From Clostridium sp. CAG:138 (lineage in GTDB: Bacteria > Bacillota > Clostridia > Christensenellales > CAG-138), in contig FR879702.1 of NCBI GenBank assembly GCA_000435055.1, forward strand, positions 151,015-156,460: a stretch of DNA of 5,446 nucleotides, given 5' to 3'. How positions within the stretch are numbered: position 1 is the stretch's first letter; every line of letters starts with the position of its first letter. Below the pieces are notes generated by a model. It ran no database searches, was not told the origin of the DNA, and saw nothing but the letters and a program-made list of their open reading frames with translations. This document shows positions 1 through 4,602 of this stretch, in pieces. A program made the translations under genes and the position numbers.

Positions 1-292
1 CCTGCTGAACTTCTGCACAAACGAGCTGGATTTTGCTGCCGTATTTCACATTGATTACAACGTCAACAGCAGCTTCTTCCTGGCCGACTTCGACGCGAAC
101 ACCCTTTGTGTAGCTCTTCTTACCCCCGAGGATTCCCGTAAGGCTGTCTGCAAAGCCTCCGCCGAGGCCGGTTACACCTTCAACATCCGATGCGGCAAGG
201 TTTGCAATCGTTGCAATTACGTCGGGAGCAAAGGACACTTTGCCGGTTTCGTTGACCTTAATGTCGGTCATTACGGTATTCTCATTTTCCAT
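1..292 (-). CDS. Asp23/Gls24 family envelope stress response protein (3' end outside window)
   Basis: The first 97 codons of this gene are visible; the reading frame is still open at base 1, so the C-terminus is missing. The visible protein starts MENENTVMTDIKVNETGKVS and continues with the features of the Asp23/Gls24 (DUF322, YqhY/YloU-like) family: a beta strand of the 'GKVSFAPDV' type, a helix with 'IANLAASDVEGVTGL', a Gly-rich turn GLGGGFAD (residues 42-49), then the strand 'KGVRVEVGQEEAAVDVVINVKYG'. The ATG at 292 is preceded by a perfect TAAGGAGG ribosome binding site. Family members are small cytoplasmic or membrane-anchored proteins linked to cell envelope homeostasis; B. subtilis YqhY is encoded just downstream of accB-accC, near spoIIIA. 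Here it directly follows spoIIIAH, a frequent arrangement in Clostridia. Family assignment is confident; a precise function is not. Confidence 0.9.
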   Translation of the reverse strand, partial: MENENTVMTDIKVNETGKVSFAPDVIATIANLAASDVEGVTGLGGGFADSLTGILGGKKSYTKGVRVEVGQEEAAVDVVINVKYGSKIQLVCAEVQQ

Positions 293-325
293 GATATGGA
301 CTCCTCCTTATAATTAGTCAACATA

Positions 326-354
326 ATTATACCAAACTTCTTCGGGAATGTAAA
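326..354 (-). promoter_or_regulatory. Sigma-A-type promoter of the Asp23-family gene
   Basis: On the minus strand a -35 box TTTACA (354-349; consensus TTGACA with one mismatch) is followed after exactly 17 bases by a perfect -10 box TATAAT (331-326). The expected transcription start is about base 319, giving a short leader of roughly 27 nt that contains the TAAGGAGG ribosome binding site. The stretch just upstream of the -35 box is AT-rich and could act as an UP element. The box match, the spacing and the position before a start codon all agree. It implies that the Asp23-family gene is transcribed in vegetative cells, separately from the sporulation operon upstream. Confidence 0.85.
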
Positions 355-375
355 CAATTGACGTTAATTATTCTG

Positions 376-402
376 AAAAAATCTGCAGGAAATCCACACA
401 GA
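376..402 (-). terminator. Probable intrinsic terminator of the spoIIIA operon
   Basis: About 40 bases after the spoIIIAH stop codon the minus strand reads a stem TCTGTG (402-397) pairing with TGCAGA (387-382): four Watson-Crick pairs and two G-U pairs. Two inner GG/CC pairs can extend it past a bulged T. A run of six T follows directly (381-376). It lies between the last operon gene and the next promoter, where a terminator is expected. The stem is short and contains wobble pairs, so termination may be incomplete and some read-through into the Asp23-family gene is possible. Confidence 0.55.
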
Positions 403-443
403 AAACAAATTTCGGAGGTTTAAGCAATTCTTGCCGTTCCGAT

Positions 444-1004
444 TCAGCCTCTGCTGAGAGATATTTTAATCTTTGATGCCTCCGCGCCGGTTTCGGTTTG
501 AACAATGTCAAGAATCCTTGCAACCTCTTCATCGCTCAGTGTCTCACCATCGATGATAACGCTGATTGCATCACTTCTCAAAGTTACGGCTGCATCAAGA
601 AAACCTTTTGCCCGTATAAGGCTCTCAATCGCAAATTCCTGTTCCATGTTGCTGACAAGCTCCATCAGTCTCTCTTTTGCGTTTTGAACCGTTTCTGCAT
701 CTGACCCCTCCTCTGCAAGTATCATACGCAGGTATTCGATCTCCTGTGCACGTACAAGATTTCTCTCATCGCGAAAATTCGCGAAATAGCTGCTGTAAAT
801 ATTCGCATTGCCGCCGACGGTGGAAACATTTGTTCCCGATGCACCGTCTTTGCCGGGAGCAGATGTTCCGTCCGCGCTGCCGCCGTCCGCGGGATTCTCT
901 CCGTTGAGTCTTATATTCAGCCAAATTGCGCCCGCAAGCAGGATTATCAGCACAGCAAGCGCGATAATGCCCTTTTTTGTGAGTTTGAATCCGTTCTTTT
1001 TCAT
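444..1004 (-). CDS. spoIIIAH: Stage III sporulation protein AH (SpoIIIAH), ring-forming channel subunit
   Basis: This encodes the mother-cell half of the SpoIIIAH-SpoIIQ channel that spans the intermembrane space around the engulfed forespore. The 186-residue protein has a short basic N-terminus, one membrane helix (about 12-31), a low-complexity Gly/Ser/Ala/Asp linker (about 35-66) and a C-terminal ring-building domain (about 68-185). Family hallmarks are SSYFANFRDERN at 71-82, the long charged helix 'QEIEYLRMILAEE', the 'IESLIRAKGFLDAAV' segment (126-140) and the final beta-alpha-beta unit containing ISVIIDGE and ARILDIVQTETG. The C-terminal domain resembles the EscJ/PrgK/FliF ring-building fold of secretion systems. 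At 186 residues it is shorter than the B. subtilis protein (about 218), mainly in the linker. The ATG at 1004 has a GGAGG site seven bases upstream. It is the last gene of the operon, 88 nt after spoIIIAG. Confidence 0.95.
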   Translation of the reverse strand: MKKNGFKLTKKGIIALAVLIILLAGAIWLNIRLNGENPADGGSADGTSAPGKDGASGTNVSTVGGNANIYSSYFANFRDERNLVRAQEIEYLRMILAEEGSDAETVQNAKERLMELVSNMEQEFAIESLIRAKGFLDAAVTLRSDAISVIIDGETLSDEEVARILDIVQTETGAEASKIKISLSRG

Positions 1005-1092
1005 TTTCTTTCCTCCATGTTTAATTCAGATGTCGGTTTTTTTTAAGCTTTTGCGGCATTTTGAGCCGTCTCTTCTCCCGCAGGGTTTGTAT

Positions 1093-1656
1093 TTATTCGT
1101 TTCGGCGCATAGCAAACACCTCCACGCTGTTTTCGTCAATGCCGAGCACCGTACTGACCGCCGCCGCAAGACTGAATCGCACGGAAATATCCGCTGCACC
1201 TTCCGCGATTACGATTACTCCGCGTATCTTTGGCATACGCTCAGTAAGTATTATCGGGCTTTCTCCCCCGCTTCCGGATGTTTTGACCGGACGCAATGCC
1301 TCGGATGTACCCGAGCTGCCGCTGCTTTTCTGCTCATCCGCAGCTATAACCTTTTCCTGTGCGTTATCAAATGTTACCATCACTCGCACCTGTCCCGCAT
1401 TCTGCATTTGCGAAAGAATATCTTCCAGCCTTGCTTCAAGCATACGTGCCTCTTCGGTGTTCGAGAACTCACCGGTCTGTCCTTCTTCCGTTCTTCCTGA
1501 GGATTTATTTGTATTTTTTCCGCCGCCGAACAAACCGGACGTCAAAAAAATCGCAAGAGCAAGTATTATAAGAACCGCATACAGGATCGTTCTCAATTTC
1601 TTATTCTTTTCAAGTGCTTCTGCAAGCACCGCAAATATCGAATTTCCGTTTTTCAT
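1093..1656 (-). CDS. spoIIIAG: Stage III sporulation protein AG (SpoIIIAG), large ring subunit
   Basis: SpoIIIAG forms a large ring in the intermembrane space on the mother-cell side of the SpoIIIA-SpoIIQ apparatus. The 187-residue product has a cytoplasmic N-terminal helix, one membrane span (about 22-42), a Gly/Asn/Ser linker and a ring-building domain from about residue 68. Recognisable motifs are 'EARLEDILSQMQNAGQVRVM' (74-93), the strand VTFDNAQEKVIAADEQK (94-110), and the near-invariant 'PKIRGVIVIAEGA' (142-154), followed by a helix ending in VLGIDENSVEVFAM. The Ser/Gly-rich stretch at about 110-132 falls where other SpoIIIAG proteins carry the insertion that forms the beta-triangle; it looks short here. 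The protein is shorter than B. subtilis SpoIIIAG (about 229). The ATG at 1656 has a modest GGAG six bases upstream. It lies 78 nt after spoIIIAF and 88 nt before spoIIIAH. Confidence 0.95.
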   Translation of the reverse strand: MKNGNSIFAVLAEALEKNKKLRTILYAVLIILALAIFLTSGLFGGGKNTNKSSGRTEEGQTGEFSNTEEARMLEARLEDILSQMQNAGQVRVMVTFDNAQEKVIAADEQKSSGSSGTSEALRPVKTSGSGGESPIILTERMPKIRGVIVIAEGAADISVRFSLAAAVSTVLGIDENSVEVFAMRRNE

Positions 1657-1672
1657 CTATATCTCCGCACTG

Positions 1673-1738
1673 TTATTTTCGCCTTTCCGCACATTTTTTT
1701 GCTGTCCAAAACGTATTCTCACGGCATTTTTCGTTCAT
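1673..1738 (-). CDS. Possible 21-codon mini-ORF in the spoIIIAF-spoIIIAG gap
   Basis: An ATG overlaps the spoIIIAF stop codon in an ATGA arrangement and opens a frame of 21 codons ending in TAA (1675-1673), 16 bases before the spoIIIAG start. A GGAG lies six bases upstream of the ATG, inside the end of spoIIIAF. The peptide MNEKCRENTFWTAKKCAERRK is very basic and has two cysteines. I recognise no family, and a frame this short can arise by chance. It is not the missing C-terminal domain of SpoIIIAF, which would need about 140 residues. An in-frame ATG at 1750 would add four residues. Possible roles are translational coupling of spoIIIAF to spoIIIAG, a genuine small protein, or none. Confidence 0.2.
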   Translation of the reverse strand: MNEKCRENTFWTAKKCAERRK

Positions 1739-1920
1739 CCCGTGCTCCATGATGCAACAATTGCTGCAACATCCGCCGCAATTGCCGCGGCAAGGGCAAA
1801 ACTGATAAGTTTCATTGCTCCGCCCGCGATGCCGCCCTTTGCTCCGCCGTCCGGCAGCAAAGCTTCGGCAATTGCCGCTGCTGTTGCCGCAGCAATAAGT
1901 TTAAGAAATACATTCAGCAT
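1735..1920 (-). CDS. spoIIIAF: Truncated or minimal stage III sporulation protein AF (SpoIIIAF), membrane part only
   Basis: This 61-residue protein sits exactly where spoIIIAF belongs, between spoIIIAE and spoIIIAG. It consists of two hydrophobic helices (about 2-22 and 35-57) separated by a short turn with LLPDGG (21-26). That turn corresponds to the conserved LLP(S/E)G-type loop between the two N-terminal helices of SpoIIIAF. The usual protein is about 200 residues and continues into a soluble ring-building domain; here a TGA follows the second helix directly. Only 78 nt separate this stop from spoIIIAG, so the domain is absent, not merely frameshifted. About one third of the residues are Ala. 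I chose the ATG at 1920 because GGAGG (1929-1925) lies just upstream; an in-frame ATG at 1974 would add 18 polar residues and has no ribosome binding site. The identity rests on position and the loop motif, so it is less certain than its neighbours. Confidence 0.7.
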   Translation of the reverse strand: MLNVFLKLIAAATAAAIAEALLPDGGAKGGIAGGAMKLISFALAAAIAADVAAIVASWSTG

Positions 1921-1924
1921 TTTC

Positions 1925-1929
1925 CCTCC
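1925..1929 (-). promoter_or_regulatory. Ribosome binding site that fixes the spoIIIAF start
   Basis: GGAGG on the minus strand lies four bases before the ATG at 1920. It decides between this start and the upstream in-frame ATG at 1974, which has no purine-rich site. The 1920 start places the first membrane helix immediately at the N-terminus, as is usual for SpoIIIAF. Confidence 0.6.
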
Positions 1930-2027
1930 ATCCGCCAATGTTTTCAAAGAGCATTGACTTCCCGTCCGCTGCATTTCTGTTCGTCACACGGTGAGCAGCT
2001 CTGTGCTGTTTTCCGTTGATTTGCATT

Positions 2028-3302
2028 CTAAACCGCCAATGCGTTGCCGGTTAAAAGCATCACAACAAGACTTATCACAAACATGCCCGTAACGGCAGCA
2101 ACAGCGGCAAAAAGATATGAAACCGTTTCTGCAATACCGTCAAGCATTTTTGGTATCCGTTCATCCGAAAACGGTTCGCAGATTGCCGATGTTATACGCA
2201 GTGCGAACATTCCGCCCGCAACAGTCAGCATCGGCTTTGCGATTACCGCCGCAGCAAGAATAATCGCAACCGTTCCGGCCGAATTTTTAAGCAGGGCTGA
2301 ACTTCCGAGAACCGCATCGGCCGCGCCGGTAACCATGCCTCCTGCTGCCGGAACAAGTCGATCTATCGCATATTTTGCCGTCCGAACAGAGATTCCGTCC
2401 GCTGCACCTGCTGTCATTCCGCCAACAACAGTTACCGCAATATACACCGTCGTCAATAAGCCAAGCAGCCATTTCACGCTTTTGTGAAGTAATTTCACTG
2501 TCCTTCCGACTTTTAATTTGTCCGATAATCCGTCAACTATTGTCAGCACACCCGCAGCCAGAAGCATCGGCAAAACTATTTTTTCAATTACATACACTAT
2601 TCCGTTTATCAGAAACACAAGCATTGGATTCATCAGCTTTGCTGTTTTTGCACACCCCATCGCTGTAAGCAGCCCGATCATAATAGGTTCGACAGTTTCA
2701 CTGAAACACCTCATCTTTCCGATTGCGTCCGCAGCCGTGCCTGTGAGATCCGAAAACACTGCCGAGATGCTGAGTATCGCTGCCGCACAGAGAAACAGCA
2801 GCAGCATTTTCTTCGTTCCCGCGCACTCATCCCCTATTGCAATTCCACACAATCCTGTCAGAATACCGAGGGCAGCGATGCCGGCCGTGCGGACAAGTGC
2901 AAATCTCAGGTTCGGCACAAAAATGTCTTTCACAATCAACAGAATGCTCGTTGGTTCATCGGCTTCAATAACGTTTGATGCAGCTTTTTCAATTAAAGTT
3001 TTTACATCACCATATTCCGTAATGTTTCCCACCGTTTGCTTCGTCTCGTCAAAGTATTGCTGCCATTCCGAAAAATCATATTCATTAAGAAGCCGTTCCA
3101 ACTCTGTTTCAACATTCTGCATACCTTCATCCGGCAGCTCGTCTGCCCGAACATTCCGCGGCAATGCGAGAACAGCCATGCATACCGCAATTAACGCACA
3201 CACTGCAAAGCCTCTGACAACATTTGTGGTTCGGAATCCGCACTTTCCGGTAATTGCCCTCCATGCTCCTTCTTTCATTGCGCCGCACAAACGATTAATC
3301 AT
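2028..3302 (-). CDS. spoIIIAE: Stage III sporulation protein AE (SpoIIIAE), polytopic membrane subunit
   Basis: SpoIIIAE is the large multi-pass membrane protein of the SpoIIIA complex, in the outer forespore (mother-cell) membrane. From the 3302 start it has 424 residues, close to the family's approximately 400. An N-terminal signal-like helix (about 31-48) precedes a likely cleavage site after VRA (51-53), then a charged extracytoplasmic region with an Asn/Glu-rich helix (about 54-116). Seven or so hydrophobic segments follow. The most diagnostic stretch is 'TAKYAIDRLVPAAGGMV', then ADAVLGSSALLKNSAG (about 308-343), matching the family's conserved P-x-x-G-G and LLKN-x-x-G signatures. The chosen ATG has GAGG eight bases upstream; the ATG two codons earlier (3308) has the same GAGG only two bases away and is less likely. 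The gene starts 89 nt after spoIIIAD and is followed by a 107-nt gap before spoIIIAF. Confidence 0.95.
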   Translation of the reverse strand: MINRLCGAMKEGAWRAITGKCGFRTTNVVRGFAVCALIAVCMAVLALPRNVRADELPDEGMQNVETELERLLNEYDFSEWQQYFDETKQTVGNITEYGDVKTLIEKAASNVIEADEPTSILLIVKDIFVPNLRFALVRTAGIAALGILTGLCGIAIGDECAGTKKMLLLFLCAAAILSISAVFSDLTGTAADAIGKMRCFSETVEPIMIGLLTAMGCAKTAKLMNPMLVFLINGIVYVIEKIVLPMLLAAGVLTIVDGLSDKLKVGRTVKLLHKSVKWLLGLLTTVYIAVTVVGGMTAGAADGISVRTAKYAIDRLVPAAGGMVTGAADAVLGSSALLKNSAGTVAIILAAAVIAKPMLTVAGGMFALRITSAICEPFSDERIPKMLDGIAETVSYLFAAVAAVTGMFVISLVVMLLTGNALAV

Positions 3303-3310
3303 ATCCATAA

Positions 3311-3314
3311 CCTC
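3311..3314 (-). promoter_or_regulatory. Ribosome binding site that decides the spoIIIAE start
   Basis: GAGG on the minus strand is two bases from the ATG at 3308 but eight bases from the ATG at 3302. Normal Shine-Dalgarno spacing of about 5-9 bases therefore favours the 3302 start. The two options differ by only two residues. Confidence 0.5.
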
Positions 3315-3352
3315 ATTTTGGAAGACTTACTCCGCGGGACAGCGGTTGCCTT

Positions 3353-3383
3353 CTTGTATGTATTTTTTCAGCAGTTGTATGCC
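3353..3383 (-). promoter_or_regulatory. Candidate internal sigma-E-like promoter before spoIIIAE
   Basis: In the spoIIIAD-spoIIIAE gap the minus strand has CATACAAG (3360-3353), close to the mother-cell sigma-E -10 consensus CATACAnT. Fifteen bases upstream is GGCATACAA (3383-3375), whose ATACA core resembles the sigma-E -35 element (ATATT-like). A start near base 3345 would give a leader of about 40 nt before spoIIIAE. B. subtilis spoIIIA is transcribed by sigma-E and is known to have an internal promoter, although at a different position. The -35 match is partial and the last -10 base is wrong, so this is only a candidate. Confidence 0.25.
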
Positions 3384-3391
3384 GTTGCTTT

Positions 3392-3793
3392 TTACTGTGT
3401 AAGACTGTTCCGAACAAGTTCCGTCAGCATTTCCGTGATTTTGAGAATAAGCGGCACTGCGAGCGTCATAAGCATTATTCTTCCGACCAACTCCGTTTTT
3501 ACGGCAAGTGCCGTCTCTCCGAGATCCCTGCACAGTGAGGCAGCGATTTGGGTTGTATACGCAATTCCGATGGCTTTCACGATCACGGCAACGGATTCTC
3601 CTTCAAGGCCGCCGGATGCGGCAACCGAGCTCAGTGCCGCTGCAACTCCGCTCACTTTCGCAATAATTGAAAGCAATATGAACGCACCGCCCGCAAGCGC
3701 AACATTCATTCCTGCCGCATTGTTGAATTGACGCACAGTGCAGCTCAAAATCGCTGTCACAACCGCAAAACCGATCAATGAAAAAGTGTCCAT
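3392..3793 (-). CDS. spoIIIAD: Stage III sporulation protein AD (SpoIIIAD), membrane subunit
   Basis: The 133-residue product has the same length as B. subtilis SpoIIIAD. It has four hydrophobic segments (about 4-20, 29-54, 66-88 and 102-124). The conserved block KAIGIAYTTQIAASLCRD (73-90) followed by LGETALAVKTELVGRIML (91-108) and the LAVPLI motif (111-116) identify the SpoIIIAC/SpoIIIAD family. SpoIIIAD is thought to work with SpoIIIAC and SpoIIIAE as the integral membrane platform of the SpoIIIA complex. The second half is a recognisable relative of SpoIIIAC. The ATG at 3793 lies 30 nt after the spoIIIAC stop, the tightest non-overlapping junction in the operon; its ribosome binding site is weak (AGGA about 11 bases upstream), so it may depend on translation of spoIIIAC. 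Confidence 0.95.
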   Translation of the reverse strand: MDTFSLIGFAVVTAILSCTVRQFNNAAGMNVALAGGAFILLSIIAKVSGVAAALSSVAASGGLEGESVAVIVKAIGIAYTTQIAASLCRDLGETALAVKTELVGRIMLMTLAVPLILKITEMLTELVRNSLTQ

Positions 3794-3823
3794 TTGCGTT
3801 TCGTTCCTGTTTCGGTGCTTTCA

Positions 3824-4021
3824 TCAATACAATTCAAACACACTTCGAACATTTCCGAAAAGCGTTGCAATAAGACCGATAACCATCGTCAAAACAATCA
3901 CAAGCCCTGCAAGTGCGGTCAGCATTGCAATGTCGTCGCGCCCCGTTTGCTTCAGAAGCTGGCATGCAACCGCAACAAGAATCCCTATACCCGCAATGCG
4001 AAAAACAATATCTATACCCAT
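3824..4021 (-). CDS. spoIIIAC: Stage III sporulation protein AC (SpoIIIAC), small membrane subunit
   Basis: SpoIIIAC is a two-helix membrane protein of the SpoIIIA complex. The 65-residue product (family about 65-68) starts MGIDIVFRIAGIGILVAV, very close to the B. subtilis N-terminus, and has membrane helices at about 5-23 and 33-56 joined by the polar loop QLLKQTGRDDIA (21-32). This loop and the second helix align with the C-terminal half of SpoIIIAD (compare SLCRDLGETALA there), consistent with the two belonging to one family. GAGG lies nine bases before the ATG at 4021, preceded by the 11-mer CTGAATTAAAC that also occurs before spoIIIAH. It follows spoIIIAB after an 86-nt gap containing a strong inverted repeat. 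Confidence 0.95.
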   Translation of the reverse strand: MGIDIVFRIAGIGILVAVACQLLKQTGRDDIAMLTALAGLVIVLTMVIGLIATLFGNVRSVFELY

Positions 4022-4062
4022 CGTTTTTTTCCTCGTTTAATTCAGTAAATACTTACATTTCC

Positions 4063-4108
4063 GTCTTCGGAATGTTCATTTTCGGCTGCCGCTGCATTAT
4101 CCGAAGAC
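4063..4108 (-). repeat. Perfect 9-bp inverted repeat in the spoIIIAB-spoIIIAC gap
   Basis: On the minus strand GTCTTCGGA (4108-4100) and TCCGAAGAC (4071-4063) are exact reverse complements separated by 28 bases. After a two-base bulge the stem can continue with ATG/CAT (4097-4095 with 4074-4072), and the loop contains a small CGG/CCG pairing. The first arm begins with the last base of the spoIIIAB TAG stop. No T run follows, so it is not a canonical terminator. In mRNA it would form a hairpin between two cistrons, where it could stabilise or mark a processing site in the polycistronic message; that role is inference. Confidence 0.65.
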
Positions 4109-4602
4109 TAAATTATCATCAGTGCCGCCGCTGCTCCCAGCAGAGCCGATAAGGATACCGCCAGTCTGCTTTTTTGCATAAAAATCGCACACTGTATTTT
4201 TTCCTTTTCTGACAGCTGCTTCAGCGTGCCTTCAAGCCGCCTGAGCTCTGTTTCGGCATCATTGGAACCGAAATGTTCCGCGAATCCGTCAGCAATTGCT
4301 CCGATATCCTCGTTCAGCATCAATTCGCACCTATGCCGACGCCATGCTTCACCAAATCCTGCACCATTTGTAAGTTCATCACTCATTATTCTCCAGAATT
4401 CCCGCAGGCTTCCGCGTGCCGCAAGCAATAACGCAAGAGATTTAACGTCCGTCCGTTCATATTTCAATGCTGCCTCAAGCACCTTTAAATCAGATAAGAA
4501 ACCGCACAATGTCTTTTGGCGGAGTTTGTATTTTTCGGCCGCAACCCTTCCTGCTGCCATGCAGATGCAGAACGCTGCGGCGGCAAGTAAAAGTTTCAGC
4601 AC
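4108..4602 (-). CDS. spoIIIAB: Stage III sporulation protein AB (SpoIIIAB), GspF-like subunit
   Basis: SpoIIIAB is the partner of the SpoIIIAA ATPase; its soluble part resembles the cytoplasmic domains of GspF-type secretion platform proteins. The 164-residue product (B. subtilis about 171) has an N-terminal membrane helix (1-20), a mostly helical cytoplasmic region with 'LRQKTLCGFLSDLKVLEAAL' at 27-46, the conserved FGSNDAETELRRL segment (111-123), and a C-terminal hydrophobic helix (about 146-164) preceded by KEKIQCAIFMQKSR. The start is GTG at 4602, overlapping the last seven bases of spoIIIAA (GTGCTGA), so translation is probably coupled. A GGAG lies 12 bases before the GTG, rather far for an independent ribosome binding site, which supports coupling. 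Confidence 0.93.
   Translation of the reverse strand: MLKLLLAAAAFCICMAAGRVAAEKYKLRQKTLCGFLSDLKVLEAALKYERTDVKSLALLLAARGSLREFWRIMSDELTNGAGFGEAWRRHRCELMLNEDIGAIADGFAEHFGSNDAETELRRLEGTLKQLSEKEKIQCAIFMQKSRLAVSLSALLGAAAALMII

Noticed and set aside
1036..1055. T8 run followed by AAGCTT on the plus strand, possible terminator
   Set aside because: No stable stem precedes the T run on the plus strand, and no plus-strand gene needs terminating. On the minus strand it is an A run.
1061..1957. 298-codon open frame on the plus strand, antisense to spoIIIAG and spoIIIAF
   Set aside because: It begins at TTG with no ribosome binding site, spans gene boundaries on the other strand, and its Ser/Ala/Phe-rich translation looks like the mirror of Ala/Gly-rich membrane protein genes. 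The minus-strand genes explain the region.
1921..1974. Upstream ATG at 1974 as the spoIIIAF start (79 residues)
   Set aside because: There is no Shine-Dalgarno before it, the extra 18 residues are polar and unlike a SpoIIIAF N-terminus, and GGAGG lies just before the ATG at 1920.
1900..2025. 41-codon frame starting two bases after the spoIIIAE stop and running into spoIIIAF
   Set aside because: It has no ribosome binding site, no recognisable protein features, and overlaps the start of spoIIIAF in another frame.
2518..3402. 294-codon open frame on the plus strand, antisense to spoIIIAE
   Set aside because: It is a shadow of spoIIIAE: low-complexity Ser/Ala/Ile translation, no family resemblance and no ribosome binding site.
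3327..3533. 68-codon minus-strand frame overlapping the end of spoIIIAD and running into the AD-AE gap
   Set aside because: Most of it lies over the conserved C-terminal half of SpoIIIAD in another frame, and no start with a ribosome binding site occurs near the gap.
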